Below, piece by piece: positions 52,610 to 62,812 of a stretch of DNA of 64,000 nt. The number at the start of each line of letters is the position of its first letter. The first letter of the stretch is position 1. This DNA is from Brachionus manjavacas (Eukaryota > Rotifera > Eurotatoria > Ploima > Brachionidae): positions 744,001 to 808,000 of the forward strand of contig JAHQIY010000004.1 of the NCBI GenBank assembly GCA_019054805.1, written 5' to 3'. Below the pieces are notes generated by a model, which made no database searches, had not been told where the DNA came from, and saw nothing but the letters and a program-made list of their open reading frames with translations. The translations under genes were made by a program, and so were the position numbers.

Positions 52610-52930
52610 TATCGGTATATCCGTAGACGCTCGCAGCCCCAAACAACTCCTATTAGCTCCTTCTCAAACTGACAAAACACCGTTCTACATCGTTCAGCAT
52701 TCGCGACACAAAGCACACAAAGTGCGTTCTTCTGGCTTCCTGGGGCTGAATTACTGAAAGGCACCCAAACATCCTTGACTTGCATCCACAGTGAGCACTA
52801 TGTTCCGTGCCTTTTTTAAATAACCCACGCATTCGGTTGAGATGGTTTCCTTCAGTTTCTGGTACGCGGCTTGCTCCAGTTCGCCCCATTTCAATTCTGT
52901 TCTTGGTTTAGTTAGTTTCCATAGCGGGTC
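52610..52930 (-). pseudogene. Gypsy RT/RNase H connection remnant
   Basis: Reads LWKLTKPRTELKWGELEQAA, NIVLTVDASQGCLGAF, stop, then in other frames SRMLNDVERCFV and QFEKELIGVVWGCERLRIYR. These are the LT-x-K...W, DAS-x-x-G-x-G-A and E-x-E-L-L-A-x-V-W boxes of Ty3/gypsy RNase H. Three frame changes. Confidence 0.85.
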
Positions 52931-52944
52931 CGCAATAGTGCTTG

Positions 52945-53357
52945 TTTAAGAAAATTTTATTTCGACATTACATTAATTTGACAAATAAAAAATTAGACAT
53001 GTATTAATTAGACACGATTAGACATAATAAAAAAATAATTCATAAAAAAAATTAATATTCAATTAATAAAGATAAATTATATTAAAAATCAAGTCAATTT
53101 TGTTGATGAAACAATTAAGTTTAAGCTTAAGTTTTCTAATTGAAGAGTCAATGAATCCATTAGAATATAAAATAAAAAAAAGAAAAAAAAAATGTGAATA
53201 TTTATCGAAACACTACATGTCAAGTTTTATTTCTGTCGAATATATATTTTCTGAAAATAAAAATTTCATGTCTAAGTATTTATTATCTGAAAGTTGTTTT
53301 GTCGAAATAAACTTTTCAAAATATTATTAGTCGAAAATTGTTTGTCGAAACAAGGCA
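52945..53357. mobile_element. AT-rich insertion with TTTCGAC iterons
   Basis: It separates the protease part from the RNase H part of the gypsy element where the RT should be. At the right, TTGTCGAAA or GTCGAAA recurs about five times in 160 bp; the left side has TTTCGACATTAC and TTAGACA repeats. Ends CTTGTTTAAGAAAATTTT and (reversed) CTTGTTTCGACAAACAATTTT are partly alike. Probably a MITE plus deletion of the RT. Confidence 0.45.
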
Positions 53358-53943
53358 TATCCCTGATGGGGTCTTCCGTTGGCGAAATGTCTTCTGGAGT
53401 GAACCGCAGACCGAAAAACGTCAGCTCTGGTTTATTAAATTCGGATTGTTCAACCTCAAGCTTGACCTCAACCCCTTTGATGCAGCCTAATTCGCCGCTG
53501 AAAAGCTTTGGGTAGCTGCTTTTTAATTCTAATTTGTCGTGTGCGAAAGTGTCTTTGATTTGGATAATCGAAGTTCCGGAGGCCATTGCTTCTTCATAAT
53601 AATGCTTGACCATTCCGAAGCCGACAGCTGTGTCATTACATATCAGACATCTGTGACCTCCTCCGACCACAATAAATGGCACCCGCTCTGACTGTCCTTT
53701 CGATCGGATGGTAAACACATTAAAACCTAAAACTTGAAGAGGTATTTTAGTACCATTGCCGTAGTATGGCCTGATTAGCTTAAGGAGAGGAGGACCTCTC
53801 TCTAGCTTGATATTAGTTTTCTCATCCATTTCATTGACCGAGTCTCCAGTGTCGAATAGAACTTTTACCTTGTGGTTGTTGAAGCTGATGATAGCATATT
53901 TGCTGTGTCGGTTCGCATTTTCCGTCGCTTTTGTACCATCCTG
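53358..53943 (-). pseudogene. Gypsy aspartic protease and linker, 5' part of pol
   Basis: On the minus strand: YAIISFNNHKVKVLFDTGDS with the catalytic DTG, then LERGPPLLKLIRPYYGNGTK, VPFIVVGGGHRC, and further SSYPKLFSGELGCIKGVEVK, the linker that precedes RT in animal gypsy elements. The frame is open from 53943 to 53272, the last 28 codons being from the neighbouring insertion. Confidence 0.82.
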
Positions 53944-54500
53944 GGGTCTTGTAAAGCTGATGACCAGTGGTCATGAAATTACATGACCAGGTGTGAAATA
54001 TGCTGGTCATAAAAAAATTACCAGGTAATAAAAAATTTTACCTGGTCATATAAAAAATCATCTTGTCATTAAAAAAACACTTTCAATTAGAAATTTTTAT
54101 TTAACTAATGTCCAATTGTTTTATCCATGAGGTACATTTCATACAACGCCATGAATATTGATCATTTATAGCTCGTTTTCTCCAAACAGTCTTCGATTTA
54201 CATTTTATACAAATAGGGGCGTTTTCTTCACTTGTAATTACTTTTTTTTCTTGTTAATATTTATAAATTGGCTCAAGATTTTCAGCTGTAATAACTGCTA
54301 ATATATCAGTTTATTTCAAATTATTTTTTTTTTACATAAAATAAAATGATGCTCAACCAAAATGTAATCATTTCAAACAAAAAAAATTAGCGCGAGAAAA
54401 GCAAAATTAAATTTTATTTTTGATTTTTATTCACACCTGGTCATGAATCTCACTTGGTCATGAAATTTCATGACCACTGGTCATCAACTTTACCAGGCCC
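53944..54500. mobile_element. Merlin/ISXO2-like MITE, 557 bp, inside gypsy pol
   Basis: Ends GGGTCTTGTAAAGCTGATG and (reversed) GGGCCTGGTAAAGTTGATG, with about 46 bp of inverted repeat including GACCAGTGGTCATGAAATT. Exact 8-bp duplication CCATCCTG at 53936-53943 and 54501-54508. Multiple TGACCA / TGGTCA motifs mirror the AATTGTCC iterons of the autonomous element at 21014. No transposase. Removing it with one duplication copy rejoins the gypsy frame. Confidence 0.9.
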
Positions 54501-55110
54501 CCATCCTGTTTGCTTTAGTGTTTGAGTAGATTGGCATATCTTCGCAAAATGACCCCTCTTCCCATATATGAAGTCAAGAACTTTATAATGTCGATCAGCT
54601 TGTCGATTTTGTCTTCCTTCCTTTTGCTGTTGTATACCTCTCTTGTTTCATCACCTATTTTGATGATGAATAGCGGTTTGAGGGTCTTGACATTGGTGAA
54701 ATCCCCTGAAGTAGTCGCAATTTTGTCAAATTCTAACGACTGCAAGTGTGGCTCCCAGAGCTCTATCCACTTGCTCCATTTGACAGAGTTCTGAGTGCTG
54801 AGTGCTGAGAGGCATCTTCCTGGATTGAAGTTTGGTAGGCTTTCGTGTGAATGCATCGCTCTTGTGAGCGTTCCTGTGGTTCCTGTAGCGTGAATCATTT
54901 CTTTTATCCTCGTCGCCAGATAACATGTTTAAACTTTTTATTTTTCAAAATAAAATAGAAAAAATGTCTTAATCCTCATGTCCTTTTTATCCAAGTTTTA
55001 AATTCCTCCTCCGAATATCTCCCTTCATACCCGATGTAAGGATGCGTGCCTCTGCAAAGGCGATGAAGTCATCCCATTGTCTTTGTGTGTGACGACATAT
55101 TACCATTAAT
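54501..55110 (-). pseudogene. Gypsy gag and gag-pol junction
   Basis: The frame 54898-54515 includes KWSKWIELWEPHLQSLEFDK, TLKPLFIIKIGDETREVYNS and KLIDIIKFLTSYMGRGVILR; after one stop it continues across the MITE into protease. Upstream 55070-54960 gives RGTHPYIGYEGRYSEEEFKT then WIKRT. Frameshifts near 54800. Confidence 0.6.
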
Positions 55111-55490
55111 CAACTATTTTTATTATCATATTTTAAATGAAATAAAGAATATAAAAATACTCTTTCCTTTACAACATTTAAATACTAAATTTTTCTAATC
55201 AGTAATTCTGAAGAACCATGCTAAAAAGAAGTTTGTTTTTTTTTCAACTTGATGATGTAACTCTACAAAATTGAATTAAAAAAAATAAAAATTTTAAAAA
55301 ATCATAACACTAAAAGCAATTATTTTTTTTTATTTAAAAATCAATTAAATTTTATCAATTAATTACTATTTGTGATATTTATTTATTTGTATAAGTGAAT
55401 TTTTTATGTTTCAAAGATTATTTAAAATCATATTATTCTTAAGTAAAATTAAATTATTATTAGAATAACCATTTTTTGTTAAATCAAAAG
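55111..55490. other. AT-rich spacer
   Basis: No coding sequence or clear repeat. Confidence 0.4.
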
Positions 55491-56815
55491 TCGCACGCCA
55501 GAACTTTGAACCCACTTTCAAGGAGAGCATATTTGACCAGTTCTGACGGACCAACCTGCGAGAAGCTTCAGACTGTCTCATGGCTGTCATGACTGTCTCC
55601 CGCCGCTCGACTTCACGGAAAAGAATACATTCTTCTATACGGTGGAGCTACGAACTGAGATCAAATCGCGGAGCTTCTGCATTCCTCGACTAGTGCATTT
55701 ATTCAACGCTAAATTGAGAGTGCAAAGTTAGACTCTCGTCTAATGATTCCAACCCCTCATACAATCGACTTGCAAGCTCTAATGCTTCAACTGCAAACCT
55801 GGCCATACCAACAAAAGTGCGCAAAACAAACATTAGAGCTAAAACTAAGGATAATTAAGGAAAAGTTAAAACTTCACTGCTTCTGTAAATCAGCTCCACT
55901 CAATGGCAAATTTCCGTAATAGCACTGCCCTGTAGGATCATGGAACGAATCATAAGAGAAGTCATGAGTCATGATGGAACACCTACTAGCAGCATGGTTT
56001 GTTCTGAACAAATCGACAATGACAAACCTCCTGGCAGACAGGATCGGCGAAGGAATTGATAACAGCTGAAATGTGCTGGTGGTTTTCTTGGTTTTCACCA
56101 AAGCTTTTGACAAAGTGTGTCACGAGTCTCTCTTCATTAAAGTGGCTGCTTACGGTTTGAGGAGTGCTTAGTGAACTGGATCATAAACTTCCTATCAAGT
56201 CGAAAGCAGCGAGTTGCAATAGGATAGTATGTGGCGAACTGGAGAGAAGTCACTTGTGGAGTTCCCCAGGTAAGCGTTCTTGGACTGCTCCTGTTCGTTA
56301 TCTACATCAATGTCATGCCTGATATAGTAAACCACGTCATCAAGCTTTTGACAGCAAGCTCAATGAAACCATCCGTAATGTTTACGATCTTGAATTGCTT
56401 CAACGGGATCATGAGGCACTAACTGAGTGGTTTACAAATTGGCAGATGCTGTTCAATACCGAAAAATGCAAAGTAATGGAATTGAGCAGATCCAGCCAGG
56501 ACAAGTACTCGGAATTAGACCTCTGCTTGGGTGAGATGAGGTCAGTACTCAATCAAACTAGTACTAGAAAAGATCTGAGAGTCACCATTGCGAGTAACCT
56601 CAAGTTCTCTAGCCATATCAAAGCCCAAACTAATAGGCCATCTTCATCCTTGGGCAACTGAGATTCTGCACCAGCACCATCTTCAAAACACTTTATAGGC
56701 TCCATTTGGAATATGCAGCATTGGCTTGGTGTCCCTGCACTGCCAAGGACAGCAACATTTTTTAGAAAGTACAAAGAAGAGCAACCAAACTCGTAGCCTG
56801 CTTGCTGTAAATTAT
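55491..56815 (+). pseudogene. LINE reverse transcriptase with (ATT)n tail
   Basis: Notably GC-richer than its flanks. Contains PCRIMERIIREVM, VFTKAFDKVCHESLFIKVAA, WREVTCGVPQVSVLGLLLFV and IYINVMPDIVNHVIKLL, then a deletion where the YADD box should be, and EALTEWFTNWQMLFNTEKCK. It ends near a TTATTATTATTA run at 56808-56825. Frameshifts throughout. Confidence 0.82.
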
Positions 56816-56825
56816 TATTATTATT

Positions 56826-58689
56826 AGTTTAATATTATTTACAATAAAACTAAATTTTGTCAATTTATTGATTAATTAATCATACTTTGAGTTTCGAATT
56901 AGGCTAACATCATTTAATTTTTGAAAAGAAGAAGTTGCTGACAAGTAAAAAAAATTTATTTTTCCCTCTTTGGGTTATTTCAGTAAAACTTTTTTAAATA
57001 AACCAAAGATTAATTATGTTGAAATTTAAATATGTCTTAAATTAAATAAATTAGAATGTCAGCTTATTAGTGGGAATGATCAGGACATTGCAAATTAGTT
57101 TTTTAGAATAAAAAAAATTTACTAATTAAGTAAAAAATATAGACTCTTGACTTTTTAGTCATTAATTCAAAATTTTGCACAATCATGCCATTTTTATCCA
57201 ATATTAATTTTATATTAAAATAAAATAAGTCTAATTTTGAATAAAAGTTTTGATGCCACATAAGCTAATTAATCCCTTGAACTGAATTTTTAATTTCTTT
57301 CGAGAATTGCTGATCACAATTTAATTTCATTAGACAAGATATAAAATATTTAAAAGCAAATTCTTAATTATGAAAATTTTACAATACTTTAAATTCATTA
57401 AAAAAAAATAATTTCATCTTGACACTTTTGCTGCTTTGTGCCTAAATGCTTGCTTTTTACGATTAAGGACATTAATTCATGTCAGTCTATTTATTAGCTT
57501 AATTATTTATGAAAAGTTCAATTTAGCTGACGAAAAGTTATTTAAGACGCAGATGTCAATATCAGCCTGATTTGTGTAACTTAGGTAATATTTTTTTTAT
57601 TTTATATAATATAGATCAACTAAAAATAGATGCTTCATTTCTAATAAGTAGTAGTTATAATAAGCAGATTTATTTTATTTATTTCTGTAAAGATTAGAAA
57701 TTATAGTTGATTTATTTATTTGTGAAGATAAAGAAGTTGATAATAAAATTAAACATATTACCCTATTGAAAAAAAAATTTGTGTAAATATTTTTGTCACA
57801 AATTTTGTAAAAAAATAATTATTTTGCTGAAAAGATTTTTATTGTTAATAATTAGTCAGATTTTATTTATAAATTAAAGCTTTAGTTTCCTCTATCGTTG
57901 TAAATGATGCATTTGTAGTTTAACCTCTTTGTATTGTAGTTGAATATATTGTGTAAATTCAAGAAATAAACGATAATTTAAAAAAAATTTAACTTTTAAG
58001 AATTCCTTAATTTCGAATTTTCTTTAAATAAATTAGTTTATATTTAGCAAAATTTTTCTTTATTTTTGATCAGCATTATTAAAAAATTTATTTAAAAATT
58101 TAAAACTTGAATTTGAAATTTTTGAAGCTTTGAATTAATTACAAAATTAAATTTAAACTTGTTATCATTTTAAAAAATGTAACATTTTACATATTTGATT
58201 TATCATTTAATTAAAAAATTAATGTTTTTTTGTTTAAAAAAAAATTGAAATAATTCATTTAAGGTACCTTAGATTTTAATGTTAGACGATTTTTTTTTGA
58301 TTTTTTTGTTTATCTGTTTCGAGCTAATCCTCCTTCAGAGAAAAAAAATCAAAAATCTAAATAAATTAATACATTGAAAATTAAGTGTAAGTCACGAAAA
58401 GTGCTATATTTTAAAGCTTAGCTTAAAAAAGAAATAAATATAAGAAAGCAGTTACGAAAAGTAAAGTTTTTTTACTTGAATTTAAGTCTCTGTCTTCCTT
58501 TTTTAACTTATTAATTAAGTTTTATATTTTTCCTACGTTCATCAAGGCTTTGAAGGAATTCTCTACAGTTTTTTTTTTAAATTTTAAAATCCTTTAGGCA
58601 TTAGAAAATTAGCAAACTTTTTCACACTGATATTTTTTTAATAATAAGATTAATAATAATATTGTACTATAATCCGCTTCTCTAAACAT
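56826..58689. other. AT-rich intergenic region
   Basis: No coding sequence. One copy of the 3'-end hairpin module at about 58316-58350 (TCGAGCTAATCCTCCTTCAG followed by A-rich DNA), with the palindrome degraded. Confidence 0.45.
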
Positions 58690-59460
58690 GTTTTGGCTTT
58701 TACCTTTTTACCAACTGCATATTGGTCTTCTTCCTTGTCTTTTTGATTCCCTGACTTTTAATTCTGCTGGTTCAGCTGTCTTTTTTCTATTCCATGACTG
58801 GTGAGATTTTGATTGATTAATTTTTAAAGCTCTTTGTTTGTCATATGAGTTTCCGATTGTGAAACTTCCTGCATTTTCCTGTAAATTATTCCGGTAAAAA
58901 TCTACTTTAGAAAAGAGTTCTTCTGTCATGGTCCAAGTCTCACAACCAAATAAAACTTGCAATTGTGGTCTGAACTTCTATTTCCCTATCTGTGCGTTGG
59001 TTCGGTCCTTGTGTGTCATGTACCCAATATTTCCTAATGAAGATCTTATTATAAAGTCTATCACTAGAATAAAAAGAAAAGAGTCTTAAATAATACAATG
59101 GACAAAAAGCTAAGTCCTCAGTAGTTGGTAATCTAAAAAGCTTCAAGGTTAATCAATCTTTAAGACCGATTAACCCTTCATTTATTTAAATTCTAGAGAA
59201 AAGTATTCATTTAAAATTTTAAATTATTATAAAAATAAAATTAAGACTCGGTAGTTGGTCATTTGCTTCAGCTCGACTTTTTTTTGCAAGCGGAACAATA
59301 ACACTTGATGTCCATTGTGTTGGTGCTTGCTGTTTTGTGTAAAACATTGGAGTAATTTTGTGTAATTCTATAGGAATAGTATCACCGCTGAGATTTAAAC
59401 TTTCGTAAGTGACTAAATAGTCGAGTCCTGGTGTTTTGTTGTTGTTTATAAAGTTTTAAT
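58690..59460 (-). pseudogene. LINE fragments (RT start and C-terminal region)
   Basis: On the minus strand: 59455-59240 reads NNNKTPGLDYLVTYESLNLS then QQAPTQWTSSVIVPLAKKSR (RT start), and 58962-58708 reads VLFGCETWTMTEELFSKVDF then KSHQSWNRKKTAEPAELKV (C-terminal region of RTE/jockey-like ORF2). The RT core between is gone. Confidence 0.65.
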
Positions 59461-60469
59461 GGCAATGACAACCTTCTAAAGAGTAATACTAGTTATTTAC
59501 AAATAAGAATTCTAAATAATAAAAAAAAATTTTTTTATTTGTCAAATTATCATGATTATGCTATTAAATGTTTGGATTAAACTAAAATTAACGTTAAGTA
59601 TTATTAATTTTTTTCTTAGTAAAAAACCAAATTTTTTCTAATTTTATTTCAATTAAAGCCCATTATCAAATGTAAATTTCAAATCAAAATTTTTAGTTTT
59701 AATTTAAATAAAAAGGTATTTTTTTGTAAAATCAAAAGAAAGGAAATATCAATAAAAATTAGGAAGATGCTACATATAGATAAAATATCTTTCCGTAACA
59801 ATGTCTTAGGACAGATAATTATCTAAAAAAAATTTCTAGAGAAAGATAAAATATCTGAAAAAGTACAATTATGTGTAGAAAAAGATAATAAGTGTGAATT
59901 TTATATTTGGTGTTGATCATTCAATGTACGCTGCATATATCTGTATAAACGATTCATGTATATATCTTTTCCGGTTGGATGGTTATCGTGTGCTAGATTA
60001 GATTTGGTTATTACATTATGATTCACATTTTTAGAAAGCTTGTTAAATTCTCTTCAAGAAAAATGGGGGTCAGTTGGGGTCAGTCGTATAAAATTGGGGA
60101 TCAGTAGGGTGTCAGTTTTAATTTTAAAAGTAGATTTTATTTTTTTCGCTAAAAATAATATTTGTGCCATTTTTGGTTATCAAATATTTCCAAAAGAGCG
60201 CGGTCTGATCTTGTAAAATCTGCGAATCCACAAAATTGAGTAAATATTCTATTTCTTCACGTGATTTAAAAAACCGTTGAAAGTTGTGTGTTGGCAATAT
60301 CGCTCAAAAAAAAAAACAACAACGACGGTGGATATTTTTAAAAATTCGGTCAAGCTAAACATGAAGAGGTAACACAAACAGATTAGCCATAAAGTCTTAT
60401 TTAGTGCACTAGATATCATCCTAAATCAAGTTAAAAATGATGCGATCACAATTATCCACAATTTTTCTT
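59461..60469. other. Non-coding, with a G-rich cluster
   Basis: AT-rich. GATAAAATATCT occurs twice (about 59780 and 59842). At 60064-60117, G runs alternate with TCAGT (GGGGG, GGGG, GGGG, GGG), a possible G-quadruplex just upstream of the LINE ORF1 remnant; it could be part of that LINE's 5' UTR. Confidence 0.45.
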
Positions 60470-61459
60470 TAAAAAGAGTTTGGATAATTGAGTTTAATGC
60501 TGCTTTTTATGTTGGCAATATTTTCGATCGTGAAATCAATATTAATGCAACCATTTTCAGACTTGAAGATGCAAATATAGTCCCGGATTTCAGAAAGTAT
60601 TGTCCTTTTGGTTACCACTTCTTGCCCTCTAATTTCGAGCATCATAGACTTGAAACCTTTTAAAATGCTGTTCGAATTGATGGATTTAATATTGAACACA
60701 TTACTGAAGAAAATCATAAAGATAGCACTTTGAGGAAAAATGGTTTCAGAAGAGTGAAAATATCATTTCCAAAAGAAGTTGAGAACATTATTGGAAGCTT
60801 GTTAGGCCCCACAATAATGTTTGGTTTAAAGTGTGTTTTGTCAATTGTTGGACAAAAGCAGAAATGATACTTTTGTGATGATAAAGAACACAACATAGCG
60901 AAATACCATGCCAAAGAAACACTTTGTGTCATCAGAAAGATCACTTGACTCAAAAATGCTCCATTGCCGAAAAGCTTAAGTCGCTAGAGAGGAAAAGGAT
61001 TGAGTACAATGATCTTTAAATCGACCAAGAAGAAACGCAATCAATAATTGAAGCTGACCAAAAAGATAATGATGAAAATGCGATGCCAAAAACACCTGGA
61101 TATCAGCCAAAAAATTTCAATGACGAAATATCCCAAATTTGTCCAAAAAACCTTAAAACTTCAGTTTGGAAGAAGATTTGGTAAGTCGTTTAAACGATAT
61201 TCTACCACTATGTCAGTCACCTGACAATGTACGCTCAAATGATCAGAATGAGACTGAAACTTTTTTCAAAACCAAAAATCAAACCAAGAGATTTCCCGAA
61301 TCTGATCCAAATGAAAAAGAGCTCACCGAAAAAGAATAAAAGAAACCATTAGTTGCCTTAGAAAATGAAAACGACTTTACCTTCAAATCAAGTAGATCAA
61401 TCATCCAACGATGTTGTTCACCAAACTTCCGGCCAAAACTGCTTAGAAGAAAATTTAGA
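60470..61459 (+). pseudogene. LINE ORF1 (gag-like) with broken zinc knuckles
   Basis: In shifting plus-strand frames: RRVKISFPKEVENIIGSLLG and FGLKCVLSIVGQKQ, then at 60860-60906 a knuckle with CX2CX4HX4C spacing in which the first Cys codon is TGA and the last is TAC, and a second partial knuckle (CHQKDHLTQKC) one frame away. It directly precedes an endonuclease/RT region. ORF1 proteins of this type bind LINE RNA. Confidence 0.6.
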
Positions 61460-62812
61460 ATGAACAAGAAGACAAATAAATCAATTTTAAGATTAAAACC
61501 TCTTAATAAAAGAAGGTTAGTAATTACATATTGGAATTGTTATCATCTCACCAGCATGATCAGCCTCTTAGAAATTTTTTTGACTCAACTTTCCCCAGAT
61601 ATTGTATTAATTAATGAAATAAAAATTGATTTGAGTGTATCAAACATTTTCTTAGAATTTAATAAATATAGATCAATAAGTAAACCAAGCAAAAAGCATG
61701 ATGGAGGGAAGCAATTTTAGTAAAGTTAGAATTAGAGTTTGTCCAAGACTTTTCGTATGATGAATTTTCTTTTGAATTACTTTTTATCATAATAAATCAA
61801 GGATCAATTAATATTTCAGTTAATGTAGTCCACTTAATAAACTTCTAAATTTAAGTATATTCGAAAAGATAAATAGTGATTGTAAAAATTATGTCCTCGG
61901 GGGTGACTTAAACGCCAAAACAAAACAAATAGGATGCAAAGGAGAAAACGAAAATGGAATTATTTTAGAAAGCATTATTAATGAGCTTAATTTCACAGTA
62001 ATTAATAATAAGTGTCTAACCTTTAACATGTTCAATAGAGAATATTTCGAAATTCTTGATTTAATCTTAGTCTCATCTTCATTGGTTGATAAAATTACTG
62101 ATTTTAGGGTTTCAAATAATCAAGATATGAACTGTGTTCATTTCCTAATTGAGGCATGCATATATTTTGACTTCTCGGTTAGGTAATAACAACTAAAGAA
62201 GCTTAAAGCAAATGTGTTTTTATTCAGTGAGATCCAAAAAGATGAAAACTCAGGATTTAAATTTAGAATCAATTGACGAACTAAATGAAGAAATGACGCA
62301 AAAATTAATTTCTGCAGCTCATAAAAGCATTCCATACCAAACAAACAGAATTTTCAAAACAAGTCTCTCACCGTACATTGTCAGCTAATTGAGGAGCGTA
62401 GGAAAATTTGAAGAATATTTCAAATAAATCGTTTTCAAAATACTTAAAAAAAATATTCAAATAAATTTTTTTTTTTTTTTAATAGGAAAAATTAATGTAA
62501 ATTGGACGAGCCTGTTAGCATTAAAGAGATTACATCAGCGATAAAAAGGTTAAAAGAGGAAGCAGCTTCGGGACCAGACCAAATTCATAACTCTATGTTA
62601 AAAAATGTACCTCAAAATATTCTAAAATGTATCTTTTTAGTTTAAGTCTAAGAGAAGATAAAATACCGAATGCATGTAAATATGCTAACATTACTGTGAA
62701 ACCTAAAAAGTCAATTTTAACACAAGACCCAGCTTACCTTCAACCAATCAGTATGAATAGCTGTCTAGAGAAAATTTTAGAACTTAAAGTATATTCAAGA
62801 TTATACAGTTAT
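61460..62812 (+). pseudogene. LINE ORF2: endonuclease and RT start, frameshifted
   Basis: 61460-61720 encodes ITYWNCYHLTSMISLLEIFL then DIVLINEIKIDLSVSN, the N-W-N...L...P-D-[IV]-[VIL]-x-[IL]-[NQ]-E-[IT]-[KR] start of AP endonucleases. 61890-62100 has GGDLNAKTKQIGCKGENENG and LDLILVSSSL, the D-x-NA and D boxes. 62510-62600 has IKRLKEEAASGPDQIHNSML. It is cut at 62812 by another LINE in opposite orientation. Same family as 41.4-42.5 kb. Confidence 0.8.

Noticed and set aside
12240-58350. CRISPR-like or satellite array
   Set aside because: The repeated hairpin module is dispersed with no regular spacing or spacers, and the genome is eukaryotic.
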